Below are positions 23,940 to 33,564 of a DNA stretch of 64,000 nucleotides, in pieces (the stretch's first letter is position 1; each line of letters begins with the position of its first letter). The position numbers and the translations under genes are program-made. The stretch spans positions 47,528 to 111,527 of the forward strand of contig UCII01000013.1 in NCBI GenBank assembly GCA_900472485.1, in the 5' to 3' direction. The notes beneath the pieces are model-generated. The model was not told the DNA's origin. It worked only from the letters and a program-made list of their open reading frames with translations, and ran no database searches. The DNA comes from Hyphomicrobiales bacterium (GTDB taxonomy: Bacteria; Pseudomonadota; Alphaproteobacteria; Rhizobiales; Rhizobiaceae).

Positions 23940-25286
23940 TTACTGCGCTGCCGCAGCCGGTTTCGTGAAGAAGCGGTTTTCCGGACGCGGCAGGCCGAGG
24001 TGTTCGCGCAATGTCGCGCCTTCGTAGTCGCGACGGAAGATGCCGCGGCGCTGCAGCTCTGGAACGACGCGGGTGGTTACGTCAAGCAGGCCCTGCGGCA
24101 GGAAGGGGAAGACGACGTTGAAACCGTCAGAGCCTTCCTCATACAGCCATTGCTCCATCTCGTCGGCGATGCTCTCAGGCGTGCCGACGAAGGCAAGGCC
24201 GGCATAGCCGCCGAGGCGCTGGGCAAGCTGGCGCACGGTGAGCTTTTCCGATTCGGCAAGCGCGATGACGCGCTCGCGGCCACTCTTGCTGGCATTGGTT
24301 TCTGGAATCTCCGGCAGCGGGCCATCCGGATCAAACTTGGATGCATCATGTCCCAACGCGATCGATAGGGATGCAATGGCACTGTCGTAATGAACGAGGC
24401 TGTCTAGCTTTGCCCGCTTCGCCTTTGCTTCCTCGATCGTGTCGCCGACGACGATGAAGGCGGCGGGCAGGATCTTCAGATGATCCGGATTGCGGCCGAT
24501 GGCGTTCATCCGTCCTTTGATATCGGCAAAGATTGACTTGCCGTCGGCAAGATTGCGGGGGGCTGCGAAGACCGCTTCGGCGGTTTCGGCGGCAAGCTGT
24601 CGGCCGGCATCCGATTGACCCGCCTGAACGATGACGGGCCAGCCCTGCAGCGGGCGGGCGATGTTGAGAGGACCGCGAACGCTCAGTTCCTCTCCCTTGT
24701 GCCCAAGGACATGCATCCGCTCAGGATCGAAGAAGATGCCGCTTTCGGCGTCGCGAATGAAGGCGTCGTCGGCAAAACTGTCCCAGAGGCCGGTGACGAC
24801 ATCGTAGAATTCGCGGGCACGATGGTAGCGCTCGCCGTGTTCCATGTGCTCTTCGAGACCGAAATTAAGGGCGGCATCGGGATTGGAGGTGGTGACGATG
24901 TTCCAGCCGGCGCGGCCACCGCTGATATGGTCGAGCGAGGCGAAGCGGCGGGCGATATGATAGGGCAGATCGAAGGTGGTCGACGCCGTGGCGACGAGGC
25001 CGATCCTGTCGGTGACGGCGGCGAGCGCTGAAAGCAGGGTGAAGGGCTCGAAGGAAGTGACGGTCTGGCTGCGCTTCAAAGCCTCGATCGGCATGTTGAG
25101 GACCGCTAGGTGATCAGCCATGAAGAAGGCGTCGAATTTCGCCTTTTCCAGCTCCTGCGCAAAGCTCTTGATGTGTTGGAAATTGAAATTGGCGTCCGGA
25201 TAGGCGCCGGGATAACGCCAGGCACCGGTATGCAGGCTGACGGGACGCATGAAGGCCCCGAGCTTCAATTGCTTCTGTTCGGTCAT
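23940..25286 (-). CDS. FMN-dependent monooxygenase, NtaA/SnaA/DszA type
   Basis: This encodes 448 residues of the flavin-dependent luciferase-like (LLM) class. Family stretches are GAFMRPVSLHTGAWRYP, RIGLVATASTTFDLPYHIARRFASLDHISGGRAGWN, and WPVIVQAGQSDAGRQLAAE. Members use reduced FMN from a partner reductase to attack C-S, C-N or aromatic substrates such as nitrilotriacetate or dibenzothiophene sulfone. No flavin reductase is adjacent. It precedes a CMD-like gene and follows a LysR gene on the same strand. Substrate unknown, possibly an organosulfur compound. Confidence 0.88.
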   Translation of the reverse strand: MTEQKQLKLGAFMRPVSLHTGAWRYPGAYPDANFNFQHIKSFAQELEKAKFDAFFMADHLAVLNMPIEALKRSQTVTSFEPFTLLSALAAVTDRIGLVATASTTFDLPYHIARRFASLDHISGGRAGWNIVTTSNPDAALNFGLEEHMEHGERYHRAREFYDVVTGLWDSFADDAFIRDAESGIFFDPERMHVLGHKGEELSVRGPLNIARPLQGWPVIVQAGQSDAGRQLAAETAEAVFAAPRNLADGKSIFADIKGRMNAIGRNPDHLKILPAAFIVVGDTIEEAKAKRAKLDSLVHYDSAIASLSIALGHDASKFDPDGPLPEIPETNASKSGRERVIALAESEKLTVRQLAQRLGGYAGLAFVGTPESIADEMEQWLYEEGSDGFNVVFPFLPQGLLDVTTRVVPELQRRGIFRRDYEGATLREHLGLPRPENRFFTKPAAAAQ

Positions 25287-25422
25287 GGGCTCTCTCTCGA
25301 AATCGGCAGGCCGTCATGACGTCGAAACGACAGCGCCCGCGGGATAATGCACTACGACGTAGGCGTGCCGGTCGCGCATTCAAAGAGCCGATTTCATTTA
25401 TTTGATCGCTTTCGCGGAATAT

Positions 25423-26334
25423 TCATCCGGCCGGGGTTTCAGCCACGTTCTGTCCGGCAAAAACCTTGACGAGCCAGTCTATGAAGACGCGGACCCGCGG
25501 CGAAAGCTGGCGGCTGCGCGGATAGAGCATCGAGACGGGCGTTCGAGTCGGTGGATAGTCCTCAAGGACATGCAGCAGCTCGCCCGATCGCAGGGCTTCC
25601 TCCGCGTGGTAGCGCGGGACCTGGATCAGGCCGAGACCGAGCTTGGCCGCGGCGAAATAGCTCTCAGCCGCGTTGACGGAGATGTTGGCCGACAGGGTGA
25701 TTTCGCGCACAGTGCCATCGATCTGGAATTCCAGCGGCAGCAATCCGCCCGTTGCGGAAGAGCGGAAGCCGATCATACGATGCCCGTCGAGCTTCTCCGG
25801 ATGGGCTGGTATGCCGAAGCGCTCGACATAGGCGGGCGCCGCAAGCGTGACCTCTTCCAGCATCGCGACGCGGCGGCCGATCATGTCGCTATCTTGCAGC
25901 GTGCCGACGCGCAGCACGCAGTCGATGCCCTCGCGGATCAGATCGACGAACCGGTCGCCCTCGGTGATCTGCAGTTCGATATCGGGATAGGTTTCGAGGA
26001 AGGAAGGCAGGTTCGGAAGAACGAAGTGCCGGGCGAGCGTGCCGTGCACGTCGACGCGCAGGACGCCCTTCGGCTTGGCACCGGCAAAGGCGCCTTCGGC
26101 ATCCTCGATATCGGAGAGGATGCGCAGGCAGCGCTGATAATAGGCCTCGCCGTCGAGCGTCGGGCTAACGTGCCGCGTCGTGCGCTGCAGCAGGCGCACG
26201 CCGAGACGCGCCTCGACCTGTTTGATCGCATCCGTCACCGTCGAGCGGGGCAGGCCGGTGTCTTCGGCGGCCAGCGTGAAGCTGCGCCGTTCCACGACCC
26301 GGCAAAACACCCGCATGGCATCGAATCTGTCCAT
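25423..26334 (-). CDS. LysR family transcriptional regulator
   Basis: This encodes 303 residues. The N-terminal winged helix (MDRFDAMRVFCRVVERRSFTLAAEDTGLPRSTVTDAIKQVE) is of the CrgA-like LysR branch, and a periplasmic-binding-protein-like effector domain follows from about residue 90. It is divergent from the SDR gene at 26457 across a 122-base gap, the classic arrangement for LysR control of a neighbour. It could also act on the monooxygenase operon on its own strand. The effector is unknown. Confidence 0.9.
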   Translation of the reverse strand: MDRFDAMRVFCRVVERRSFTLAAEDTGLPRSTVTDAIKQVEARLGVRLLQRTTRHVSPTLDGEAYYQRCLRILSDIEDAEGAFAGAKPKGVLRVDVHGTLARHFVLPNLPSFLETYPDIELQITEGDRFVDLIREGIDCVLRVGTLQDSDMIGRRVAMLEEVTLAAPAYVERFGIPAHPEKLDGHRMIGFRSSATGGLLPLEFQIDGTVREITLSANISVNAAESYFAAAKLGLGLIQVPRYHAEEALRSGELLHVLEDYPPTRTPVSMLYPRSRQLSPRVRVFIDWLVKVFAGQNVAETPAG

Positions 26335-26456
26335 ATTATTTGTTCGCTAAATTCGGATAGTGATGCCGATTATTGGCTGATTATCCGCTCCATGAAAAGG
26401 GGCATCTTCTCCTCATCGAAACGCGCTACGGCGCAAGGCAATGAAGGATGAGAGAA

Positions 26457-27197
26457 ATGAGCAATATTTCCAACAAGGTAGCGATCGTCACCGGCGCATC
26501 CCGCGGCATCGGCGCCGCGATCGCCGAGCGTCTGGCTGAAGATGGCTTCACTGTCGTCATCAACTATTCCGGCAGCGAAGCCGCCGCCGAGGAACTCGCT
26601 CGCAAGATTGAAGAAAAGGGTGGCAAGGCGCTGACCGCGAAGGCCGATGTTTCCGATGTGGATGCCGTGCGGCGCATGTTCGACGCAGCAGAAACTGCCT
26701 TCGGCGGTGTCGATGTATTGATCAACAATGCGGGCATCATGCAGCTTGCCAAGATTGTCGAGGCCGATGACGCGCATTTCGACCGCCACATCGCCATCAA
26801 CCTCAAGGGCACGTTCAACACGTTGCGCGAAGCCGGCAAACGCCTGCGTGACGGCGGGCGTATCATCAATTTCTCGACCAGCATCGTCGGCCTGAAGCTC
26901 GAAACCTACGGCGTCTATGCGGCAACCAAGGCCGGTGTCGAGGCGTTGACCGGCATCATGGCGAAGGAGCTGCGCGGCCGCTCGATCACGGTCAATGCCG
27001 TCGCGCCCGGCCCGACGGCCACCGATCTCTTCCTGAACGGCAAGAGCGACGAGCTCATCGGCCGCATGGCCAAGATGAACCCGCTGGAGCGTTTGGGCAC
27101 GCCGCAGGATATCGCTGCTGCCGTTTCCTTCCTCGTCGGCCCGGATGGCGGCTGGATCAACGGCCAGACGCTGCGCGCCAATGGCGGCATGATCTGA
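26457..27197 (+). CDS. Short-chain dehydrogenase (FabG-like)
   Basis: This encodes 246 residues, a classical SDR. The cofactor motif is TGASRGIG near residue 13, followed by NNAG and the catalytic Tyr and Lys in YGVYAATKAG. The start at 26457 is favoured because AAGGA lies about ten bases before it, too close to an earlier ATG at 26448. It probably reduces or oxidises a small alcohol/ketone with NADP(H). It is divergent from a LysR gene and is followed by another SDR after 79 bases. Confidence 0.88.
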   Translation: MSNISNKVAIVTGASRGIGAAIAERLAEDGFTVVINYSGSEAAAEELARKIEEKGGKALTAKADVSDVDAVRRMFDAAETAFGGVDVLINNAGIMQLAKIVEADDAHFDRHIAINLKGTFNTLREAGKRLRDGGRIINFSTSIVGLKLETYGVYAATKAGVEALTGIMAKELRGRSITVNAVAPGPTATDLFLNGKSDELIGRMAKMNPLERLGTPQDIAAAVSFLVGPDGGWINGQTLRANGGMI

Positions 27198-27276
27198 GCC
27201 AACTTGGCGGCAGCGCAATGCCGGTCGTCCTCCACTTCATCAACAACAACAGCCAATCCTCTGAAGGAACAGGATC

Positions 27277-28179
27277 ATGAGCAAGCAAGTCATCGTAATC
27301 ACTGGCGCATCGAGCGGCTTCGGGGCTCTGACGGCACGCGCGCTCGCCAAGGCAGGCCATACAGTCTATGCAGGAATCCGCGAAACCAAAGGACGCAATG
27401 CAGCGCAGGTCGAGGCAGCGGCGGCTTTCGCCAAGGAGAACGGCGTCGATCTCAGGACTGTCGAACTCGATGTCGCCTCGGACGCCTCCGTCGAAGCCGG
27501 CATTGCCGCCGTCATCGGCGAGCAGGGCCGCATCGACACCATCATCCACAATGCCGGCCATATGTCCTTCGGCCCGGCAGAAGCCTTTACGCCCGAGCAG
27601 TTCGCCGAGCTCTACGATATCAACGTACTCAGCACCCAGCGCGTCAATCGCGCCGTGCTGCCCTACATGCGCAGGCAAGGAAAGGGACTGGTCGTCTGGG
27701 TCTCCTCATCCAGCACGCGGGGCGGCACGCCACCCTATCTCTCGCCTTACTTCGCAGCCAAGGCGGCGATGGATTCGCTTGCCGTGTCCTATGCTTCGGA
27801 GCTGACACGCTGGGGCATCGAGACCGCCATCATCGTGCCAGGTGCCTTCACGAAGGGCACCAATCACTTCGCTCATTCCGGTTCCCCAGCCGACAAGGCT
27901 CGCGCCGCCGAATATGATGACGGCCCCTATGCCGGCGTTCCCGATCAGGCGCTGAAGGGGCTTGCGTCGCTGGAGCCGGCCGACGCCGACGCTGTTTCGG
28001 TGGCGACGGCAATCGCGGATATTATCGACATGCCGTTTGGTTCGCGGCCGTTCCGTACCCATATAGATCCTTCAGAGGATGGTGCTGAGATCGTCAACGG
28101 TGTTGCCGATCGGGTTCGGGCAGAGCTTTTCCGGCGCATCGGTCTGGAAGACCTGCTGAAGCCGCATGCAAAGGCCTAA
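27277..28179 (+). CDS. Short-chain dehydrogenase
   Basis: This encodes 300 residues of the SDR superfamily. TGASSGFG is the cofactor motif, HNAGHMSFG the structural Asn region, and the active-site serine (WVSSSSTRGG) is followed by YFAAKAAMD. It is about 50 residues longer than a classical SDR, with a C-terminal extension that includes PFRTHIDPSEDGAEIVNGV. GAAGGAACAGGATC precedes the ATG. It lies in tandem with the previous SDR, probably in one operon under the divergent LysR regulator. A strong inverted repeat follows its stop. Confidence 0.88.
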   Translation: MSKQVIVITGASSGFGALTARALAKAGHTVYAGIRETKGRNAAQVEAAAAFAKENGVDLRTVELDVASDASVEAGIAAVIGEQGRIDTIIHNAGHMSFGPAEAFTPEQFAELYDINVLSTQRVNRAVLPYMRRQGKGLVVWVSSSSTRGGTPPYLSPYFAAKAAMDSLAVSYASELTRWGIETAIIVPGAFTKGTNHFAHSGSPADKARAAEYDDGPYAGVPDQALKGLASLEPADADAVSVATAIADIIDMPFGSRPFRTHIDPSEDGAEIVNGVADRVRAELFRRIGLEDLLKPHAKA

Positions 28180-28208
28180 GGCCCGCGATCATCCCTCGAA
28201 CGTGTCAA

Positions 28209-28239
28209 ATCGCCGCTTCTGTGCCACAGAAGCGGCGAT
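28209..28239 (+). terminator. Perfect inverted repeat after the SDR operon
   Basis: ATCGCCGCTTCTGTG (28209-28223) is a perfect inverted repeat of CACAGAAGCGGCGAT (28225-28239). It lies 30 bases past the SDR stop and most likely terminates that transcript, although only a short T-rich run follows. Confidence 0.65.
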
Positions 28240-28334
28240 CTGTTGCGTGCATCAGGGCTATTTTGCGTTGTACAGCATTCCAAGCCTTGGAGTTTCGTAC
28301 TAAAGCGATTCCTTCAGAGGGTCGGGAGATATCC

Positions 28335-29546
28335 ATGGACGCGAAGGACATTGGCGAAATTGCCAGCTGGCTCATGCAGGCCGGTCTCAAGGGGATGACG
28401 GAAGTCGATATCCTCTCGGGTTTCTGCGAGCAGTGCCGTCAGCATGGCCTGAACCTCGATCGCGCCATGGCGCTGATGGACACGCTGCACCCGGTCTATG
28501 AGGGCCGTGCCTTCCGCTGGGACGGCAATCAGATCATCGAGCGCGAGTTCGAATATGGCCCGACGCAACAGGGGATCGCCTCTGAAAACTGGCAGCGTTC
28601 CGCCTTCTATCACATGCTGATGACGGGTGGAGACGAGGTGCGCCGGCGTATCGGCTTCGGCGACCCGACCGATTTCTACGGGCTCGATACGCTGCTAGCC
28701 GATGGTCACACCGACTACATCGCCATGATCCACCGTTTCGAAGAGGGCGGCACGATCGGCGAGATGGATTGCTTCTATTCCAACTTTGCCACCGCACATG
28801 AGGTCGGCTTTCCGGAGGAAGATCTGCGCGTGCTGCGCAAGCTGACGCCGGCGCTGGCTTTGGCGATCAAATGCACCGGCATGAGCCGCATCGCCCGCAC
28901 TATCGCCGAAGTCTATCTCGGCGAGGACGCGGCGCGGCATGTGCTCGAAGGCAAGATTACCCGAGGCAAGACCGAGCGGATTTCGGCAGCCCTCTGGTTT
29001 TCCGATCTCGCCAATTACACCCGCATTTCGGATACGGCCGAGCCGGATGAAATCATACCGATGCTGAATGCCTATGCGGATGCGGTCATCTCCTCGATCC
29101 ACGAGGCGGGCGGCAACGTGCTGAAGCTCATCGGCGATGGCACGCTGGCGATCTTCAAGGCTCGCAATTCCGCCGATGCCTGCGCCGCTGCCCTGATGGC
29201 GGAATCGCTGCTGCGCCAGCGGTTGCGCGACCTCAACTCGCAGCGGCAGATCGAAGGCCGTCCGGTCACGGACGTCTATCTCGGCCTGCATATCGGCGAC
29301 GTCTTCTACGGCAATATCGGCAGTATGGACCGGCTGGATTTCACGGTCATCGGGCCGGCCGTCAACGAAGTCAGCCGTATCGCTTCGATGTGCCGATCGG
29401 CCGACCGCAACATCCTGATGTCGTCGAATTTCATCGAGGCGCTATCGGGTCAGCAAAGCAACGATCTCGTTTCCGTCGGCCGCTATGCGCTGCGCGGCGT
29501 CAAGCGGCCGCAGGAATTGTTCACGCTACTCTCTTCGGCGGCCTGA
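28335..29546 (+). CDS. Class III adenylate/guanylate cyclase
   Basis: This encodes 403 residues. The C-terminal catalytic domain starts near residue 215. Metal-binding aspartates can be placed at Asp224 (WFSDLANYT) and Asp268 (LIGDGTLAIF), and both are kept. The N-terminal 200 residues are a soluble domain of unknown type found in many rhizobial cyclases, presumably sensory. No membrane span is visible. GGGAGATATCC precedes the ATG; an open frame upstream is ignored. It makes cAMP (or cGMP) in the cytoplasm. It is convergent with the FadB-like gene. Confidence 0.9.
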   Translation: MDAKDIGEIASWLMQAGLKGMTEVDILSGFCEQCRQHGLNLDRAMALMDTLHPVYEGRAFRWDGNQIIEREFEYGPTQQGIASENWQRSAFYHMLMTGGDEVRRRIGFGDPTDFYGLDTLLADGHTDYIAMIHRFEEGGTIGEMDCFYSNFATAHEVGFPEEDLRVLRKLTPALALAIKCTGMSRIARTIAEVYLGEDAARHVLEGKITRGKTERISAALWFSDLANYTRISDTAEPDEIIPMLNAYADAVISSIHEAGGNVLKLIGDGTLAIFKARNSADACAAALMAESLLRQRLRDLNSQRQIEGRPVTDVYLGLHIGDVFYGNIGSMDRLDFTVIGPAVNEVSRIASMCRSADRNILMSSNFIEALSGQQSNDLVSVGRYALRGVKRPQELFTLLSSAA

Positions 29547-29566
29547 TCCCTCTGCCGTGACTGCTT

Positions 29567-31534
29567 TCAACGGCGGCCGGCCGCAAACATCGGGCCGCCC
29601 TTGCTTGCCGGGAAGCCATAGCCATTGATCATAACGAGATCGATATCGCTTGCGCGGGCGGCGATGCCTTCCGAAAGCAGGGCGTCGCCTTCGTCCACCA
29701 TGGCTTTCAGCAGGCGGCTGACGATCTCATCCGGAGTGAAGCTCCTTGATACAATGCCTTTTTCAGTGCGAGCGGCTTCGATCACGGCCGTTACCTCGAG
29801 ATCAACGGTCCGTTTGCCGTTGGGATAGGCATACCAGCCGCGCCCGGTCTTCTGGCCGAAACGGCCGGCTTCGCAGAGCCGGTCGGCGATGACGACGTAG
29901 CGCTCCGCCGGATCGCGCGTCGCGGCTTGCCGCTTGCGGCGTGCCCAGGCGATTTCCAGACCTGCCATGTCGAAGACGGCAAAAGGCCCCATCGGAAAGC
30001 CGTAGGCTTCCAGTGCCGCGTCGATCTCCTGCGGCGAGGCACCGTCCTCGACCATGTATTCGGCTTCGCGGCGATAGGCGGAAAAGATGCGGTTGCCGAT
30101 GAAGCCTTCGGTGACCCCCGATACGACAGGCAACTTGCCGAGCCGTTTTGCAAGGGCAAGGGCCGTCGCCAGCACATCCGGCGCCGTCTCCTTGCAATTC
30201 ACCACTTCAAGCAGACGCATGATGTGCGCCGGCGAGAAGAAGTGCAGGCCGACGACGCGCTCTGGCCGCTTCGTCGCGGCCGCAATTAAGTCGGGGTCCA
30301 GATAGCTCGTATTGGTGGCAAGGATCGCGTCGGCGCGAACGATCGTATCGAGGCGCTGGAACAGCTCGGTCTTGACTGTGAGATCGTCGAAGACAGCTTC
30401 GATGACGAGATCGGCCTGCACCAGCTGCTGCATGTCGGCGGTGACGGTCAGCCGGCCTAAGCGATCTTCTCGCCCCGCCGCATCGAGGCGGCCGGATTGC
30501 GCTGCCTTGTCGAGGAGGCCGGTGATGCGCTCGCGTCCCTTTTCCGCGGCCTCGGCACTCTGCTCGACGCCGATGACCCGGTAGCCGCCATTGAGGGCGG
30601 AGACGGCAATGCCCGATCCCATCAGGCCGGTGCCGACGATGCCGATGGTTTCGATCTTGCCGGGAGCGACGGCCTCCAGTCCCTCGACTTTGCCGGCGGC
30701 GCGCTCGGCGAAAAAGACATGGCGCAACGCTGCGGCCTCTTCGCTGTCGCGAAGCTCGATGAAGGTGCGGCGTTCCTCGGCAAGACCTTCCGATAAAGAG
30801 ACGGTCGTCGCCAGCCGCACGAGGCGGATGGCCTCGGCAGACGCACGCTGGCTACGTGCCTTGCGCAATGCGTCTGATGCCGCTTTGTCGATCGCATCTG
30901 CAGCTTCTGGAGGAGCCGTCAGCGATCCCGTGCGGCGCAACGATGCGGCGTTGGTCGTCTTGGCGTCGGCGATAGCTTCAGCGATCAGTTCGCCCTTGGC
31001 CACCCCGTCAACAATACCGAGCTTTAGCGCTTCGGCAGCCGATACGATGCGTGCATTGGCGATCATGTCGACGGCGGCCGCGATGCCCGTAAGCCGCGGC
31101 AGGCGCTGCGTGCCGCCGGCGCCGGGTACGATGCCGAGTTTAACTTCGGGAAGGCCAAGCTTCGCGGTCGGCGCGGCAAGGCGGCGATGGCAGGCGAGCG
31201 CCATTTCCAGACCGCCGCCAAGCGCAACACCGTTGATCGCGGCGACAACGGGTTTCGGAGAGGATTCGATGCGGGAGATGACATCAGGTAGATGCGGCTC
31301 GACCGGCGGCTTGCCCAATTCCTTGATATCGGCGCCGCCGATGAAATTGTTGCCCGCTCCGGTCAGCACGACGCCGGCGACTGCACCATCTTTCTCGGCA
31401 TGCTCGAGCGCGGCCATCAGACCGCTCCTCACATCGGCGGAAAGAGCGTTGACGGGGGCATTGTCTATGGTGACGACGAGGATTCCGTCGGTCAGGGCCG
31501 CCGAAATAGTGTCCGAAAAGCGCAGTGCCGACAT
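29567..31534 (-). CDS. FadB/FadJ-like enoyl-CoA hydratase / 3-hydroxyacyl-CoA dehydrogenase
   Basis: This encodes 655 residues. Residues 1-190 are a crotonase domain with both catalytic glutamates (Glu110 and Glu130) and the oxyanion stretch NFIGGADI. From about residue 295 a 3-hydroxyacyl-CoA dehydrogenase follows, with NAD motif GTGLMG (301-306) and HFFSPAH. It is shorter than FadB and resembles the single-chain fusions of peroxisomal type. It is the last gene of the eight-gene operon starting at 38711, where it would carry out the hydration and oxidation steps after ring opening. Confidence 0.92.
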   Translation of the reverse strand: MSALRFSDTISAALTDGILVVTIDNAPVNALSADVRSGLMAALEHAEKDGAVAGVVLTGAGNNFIGGADIKELGKPPVEPHLPDVISRIESSPKPVVAAINGVALGGGLEMALACHRRLAAPTAKLGLPEVKLGIVPGAGGTQRLPRLTGIAAAVDMIANARIVSAAEALKLGIVDGVAKGELIAEAIADAKTTNAASLRRTGSLTAPPEAADAIDKAASDALRKARSQRASAEAIRLVRLATTVSLSEGLAEERRTFIELRDSEEAAALRHVFFAERAAGKVEGLEAVAPGKIETIGIVGTGLMGSGIAVSALNGGYRVIGVEQSAEAAEKGRERITGLLDKAAQSGRLDAAGREDRLGRLTVTADMQQLVQADLVIEAVFDDLTVKTELFQRLDTIVRADAILATNTSYLDPDLIAAATKRPERVVGLHFFSPAHIMRLLEVVNCKETAPDVLATALALAKRLGKLPVVSGVTEGFIGNRIFSAYRREAEYMVEDGASPQEIDAALEAYGFPMGPFAVFDMAGLEIAWARRKRQAATRDPAERYVVIADRLCEAGRFGQKTGRGWYAYPNGKRTVDLEVTAVIEAARTEKGIVSRSFTPDEIVSRLLKAMVDEGDALLSEGIAARASDIDLVMINGYGFPASKGGPMFAAGRR

Positions 31535-31555
31535 GAGCTGCTACTCCGTGCGATA

Positions 31556-31951
31556 TTATTCCGGAATGACGGCTGTCGCCTGGATCTCGATCTTCGCGCG
31601 ATCCTCGACGAGGGCGACGACCTGCACGGCAGCCATGGCTGGGAAGTGCCGGCCGATGATCTCGCGGTAGGCCTGGCCGATGCCCTTAAGGTTACCGAGA
31701 TACTCCTGCTTGTCGGTGAAATACCAGGTCATGGACGTGATATGCTTCGGTTCGGCGCCGCCTTCGGCGAGAATGGCGACGACATTCTTCAGCGTCTGGC
31801 GCACCTGCTCGACGAAATCGTCGCTTTCGAATTCGCAGGCGGCATTCCAGCCGACTTGGCCGCCGACGAACACCATGCGGCCCGTCGCCGCCATGCCATT
31901 GGCATAGCCGATCGGCTTGGCCCAGCCCTCAGGTTGCAGGATGGTGTGCAT
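31556..31951 (-). CDS. RidA family protein, catalytic arginine absent
   Basis: This encodes 131 residues with the RidA/YjgF fold (MVFVGGQVGWNAACEF, FPAMAAVQVVALVEDRAKIEIQATA). In canonical RidA the key arginine that binds the imine carboxylate sits in the PAR motif; here the motif reads PAM, with methionine at residue 106. The protein may use another substrate or a non-carboxylate imine. It starts inside the 3' end of the thioesterase gene (23-base overlap) and is followed by the FadB-like gene after 21 bases. A RidA-like gene is also part of the Azoarcus anthranilate-CoA cluster as I recall it. Confidence 0.85.
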   Translation of the reverse strand: MHTILQPEGWAKPIGYANGMAATGRMVFVGGQVGWNAACEFESDDFVEQVRQTLKNVVAILAEGGAEPKHITSMTWYFTDKQEYLGNLKGIGQAYREIIGRHFPAMAAVQVVALVEDRAKIEIQATAVIPE

Positions 31952-32360
31952 CGGTCGTCTCCAGATGAGAGGTCAGCGCGGCGCGGATATCCTCCGGCCA
32001 TTCAAGGGATGTGTGCGTATCGAGCGAGGTGGCGACGACGCGATGTTTGGCCGTCCACAGCACATGGCCATTCGCCGAGACCTGATGTTGCAGATCGAGC
32101 GAGGAGCGGCCGACACCATGGACCGACAGCAGGAATTCGAGATCGTCACCCTGCAGGCCCGGCTTGATGAAGGTCAGATCGAGCCGCACCGTGGGGACAC
32201 CGATGCGGCGGTCGTCGATCAGTTTTCGCCAGGAGAAGCCGATCGAAGCGAAATAGTCTTCCAGCACCCCGACGAGGATGTTTAGATAGGATGGGAAATA
32301 GGCGATGCCTGATGGATCGCAATCTCCAAAGCGCAGGGGTCTGATGGTTCTGAACGCCAC
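31929..32360 (-). CDS. Acyl-CoA thioesterase, 4-hydroxybenzoyl-CoA type
   Basis: This encodes 143 residues with the hot-dog fold signature FGDCDPSGIAYFPSYLNI, whose aspartate is the catalytic residue in 4-hydroxybenzoyl-CoA thioesterases. The start codon is GTG, preceded by TGAGGCC. It probably hydrolyses aromatic or alicyclic CoA esters and may relieve CoA trapping in the pathway. It lies eight bases after the glutaryl-CoA dehydrogenase-like gene and overlaps the RidA gene. Confidence 0.85.
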   Translation of the reverse strand: MAFRTIRPLRFGDCDPSGIAYFPSYLNILVGVLEDYFASIGFSWRKLIDDRRIGVPTVRLDLTFIKPGLQGDDLEFLLSVHGVGRSSLDLQHQVSANGHVLWTAKHRVVATSLDTHTSLEWPEDIRAALTSHLETTDAHHPAT

Positions 32361-32368
32361 GGCCGGCC

Positions 32369-33550
<1,182 letters not shown>

Positions 33551-33564
33551 GCTGGTATCTCCCA

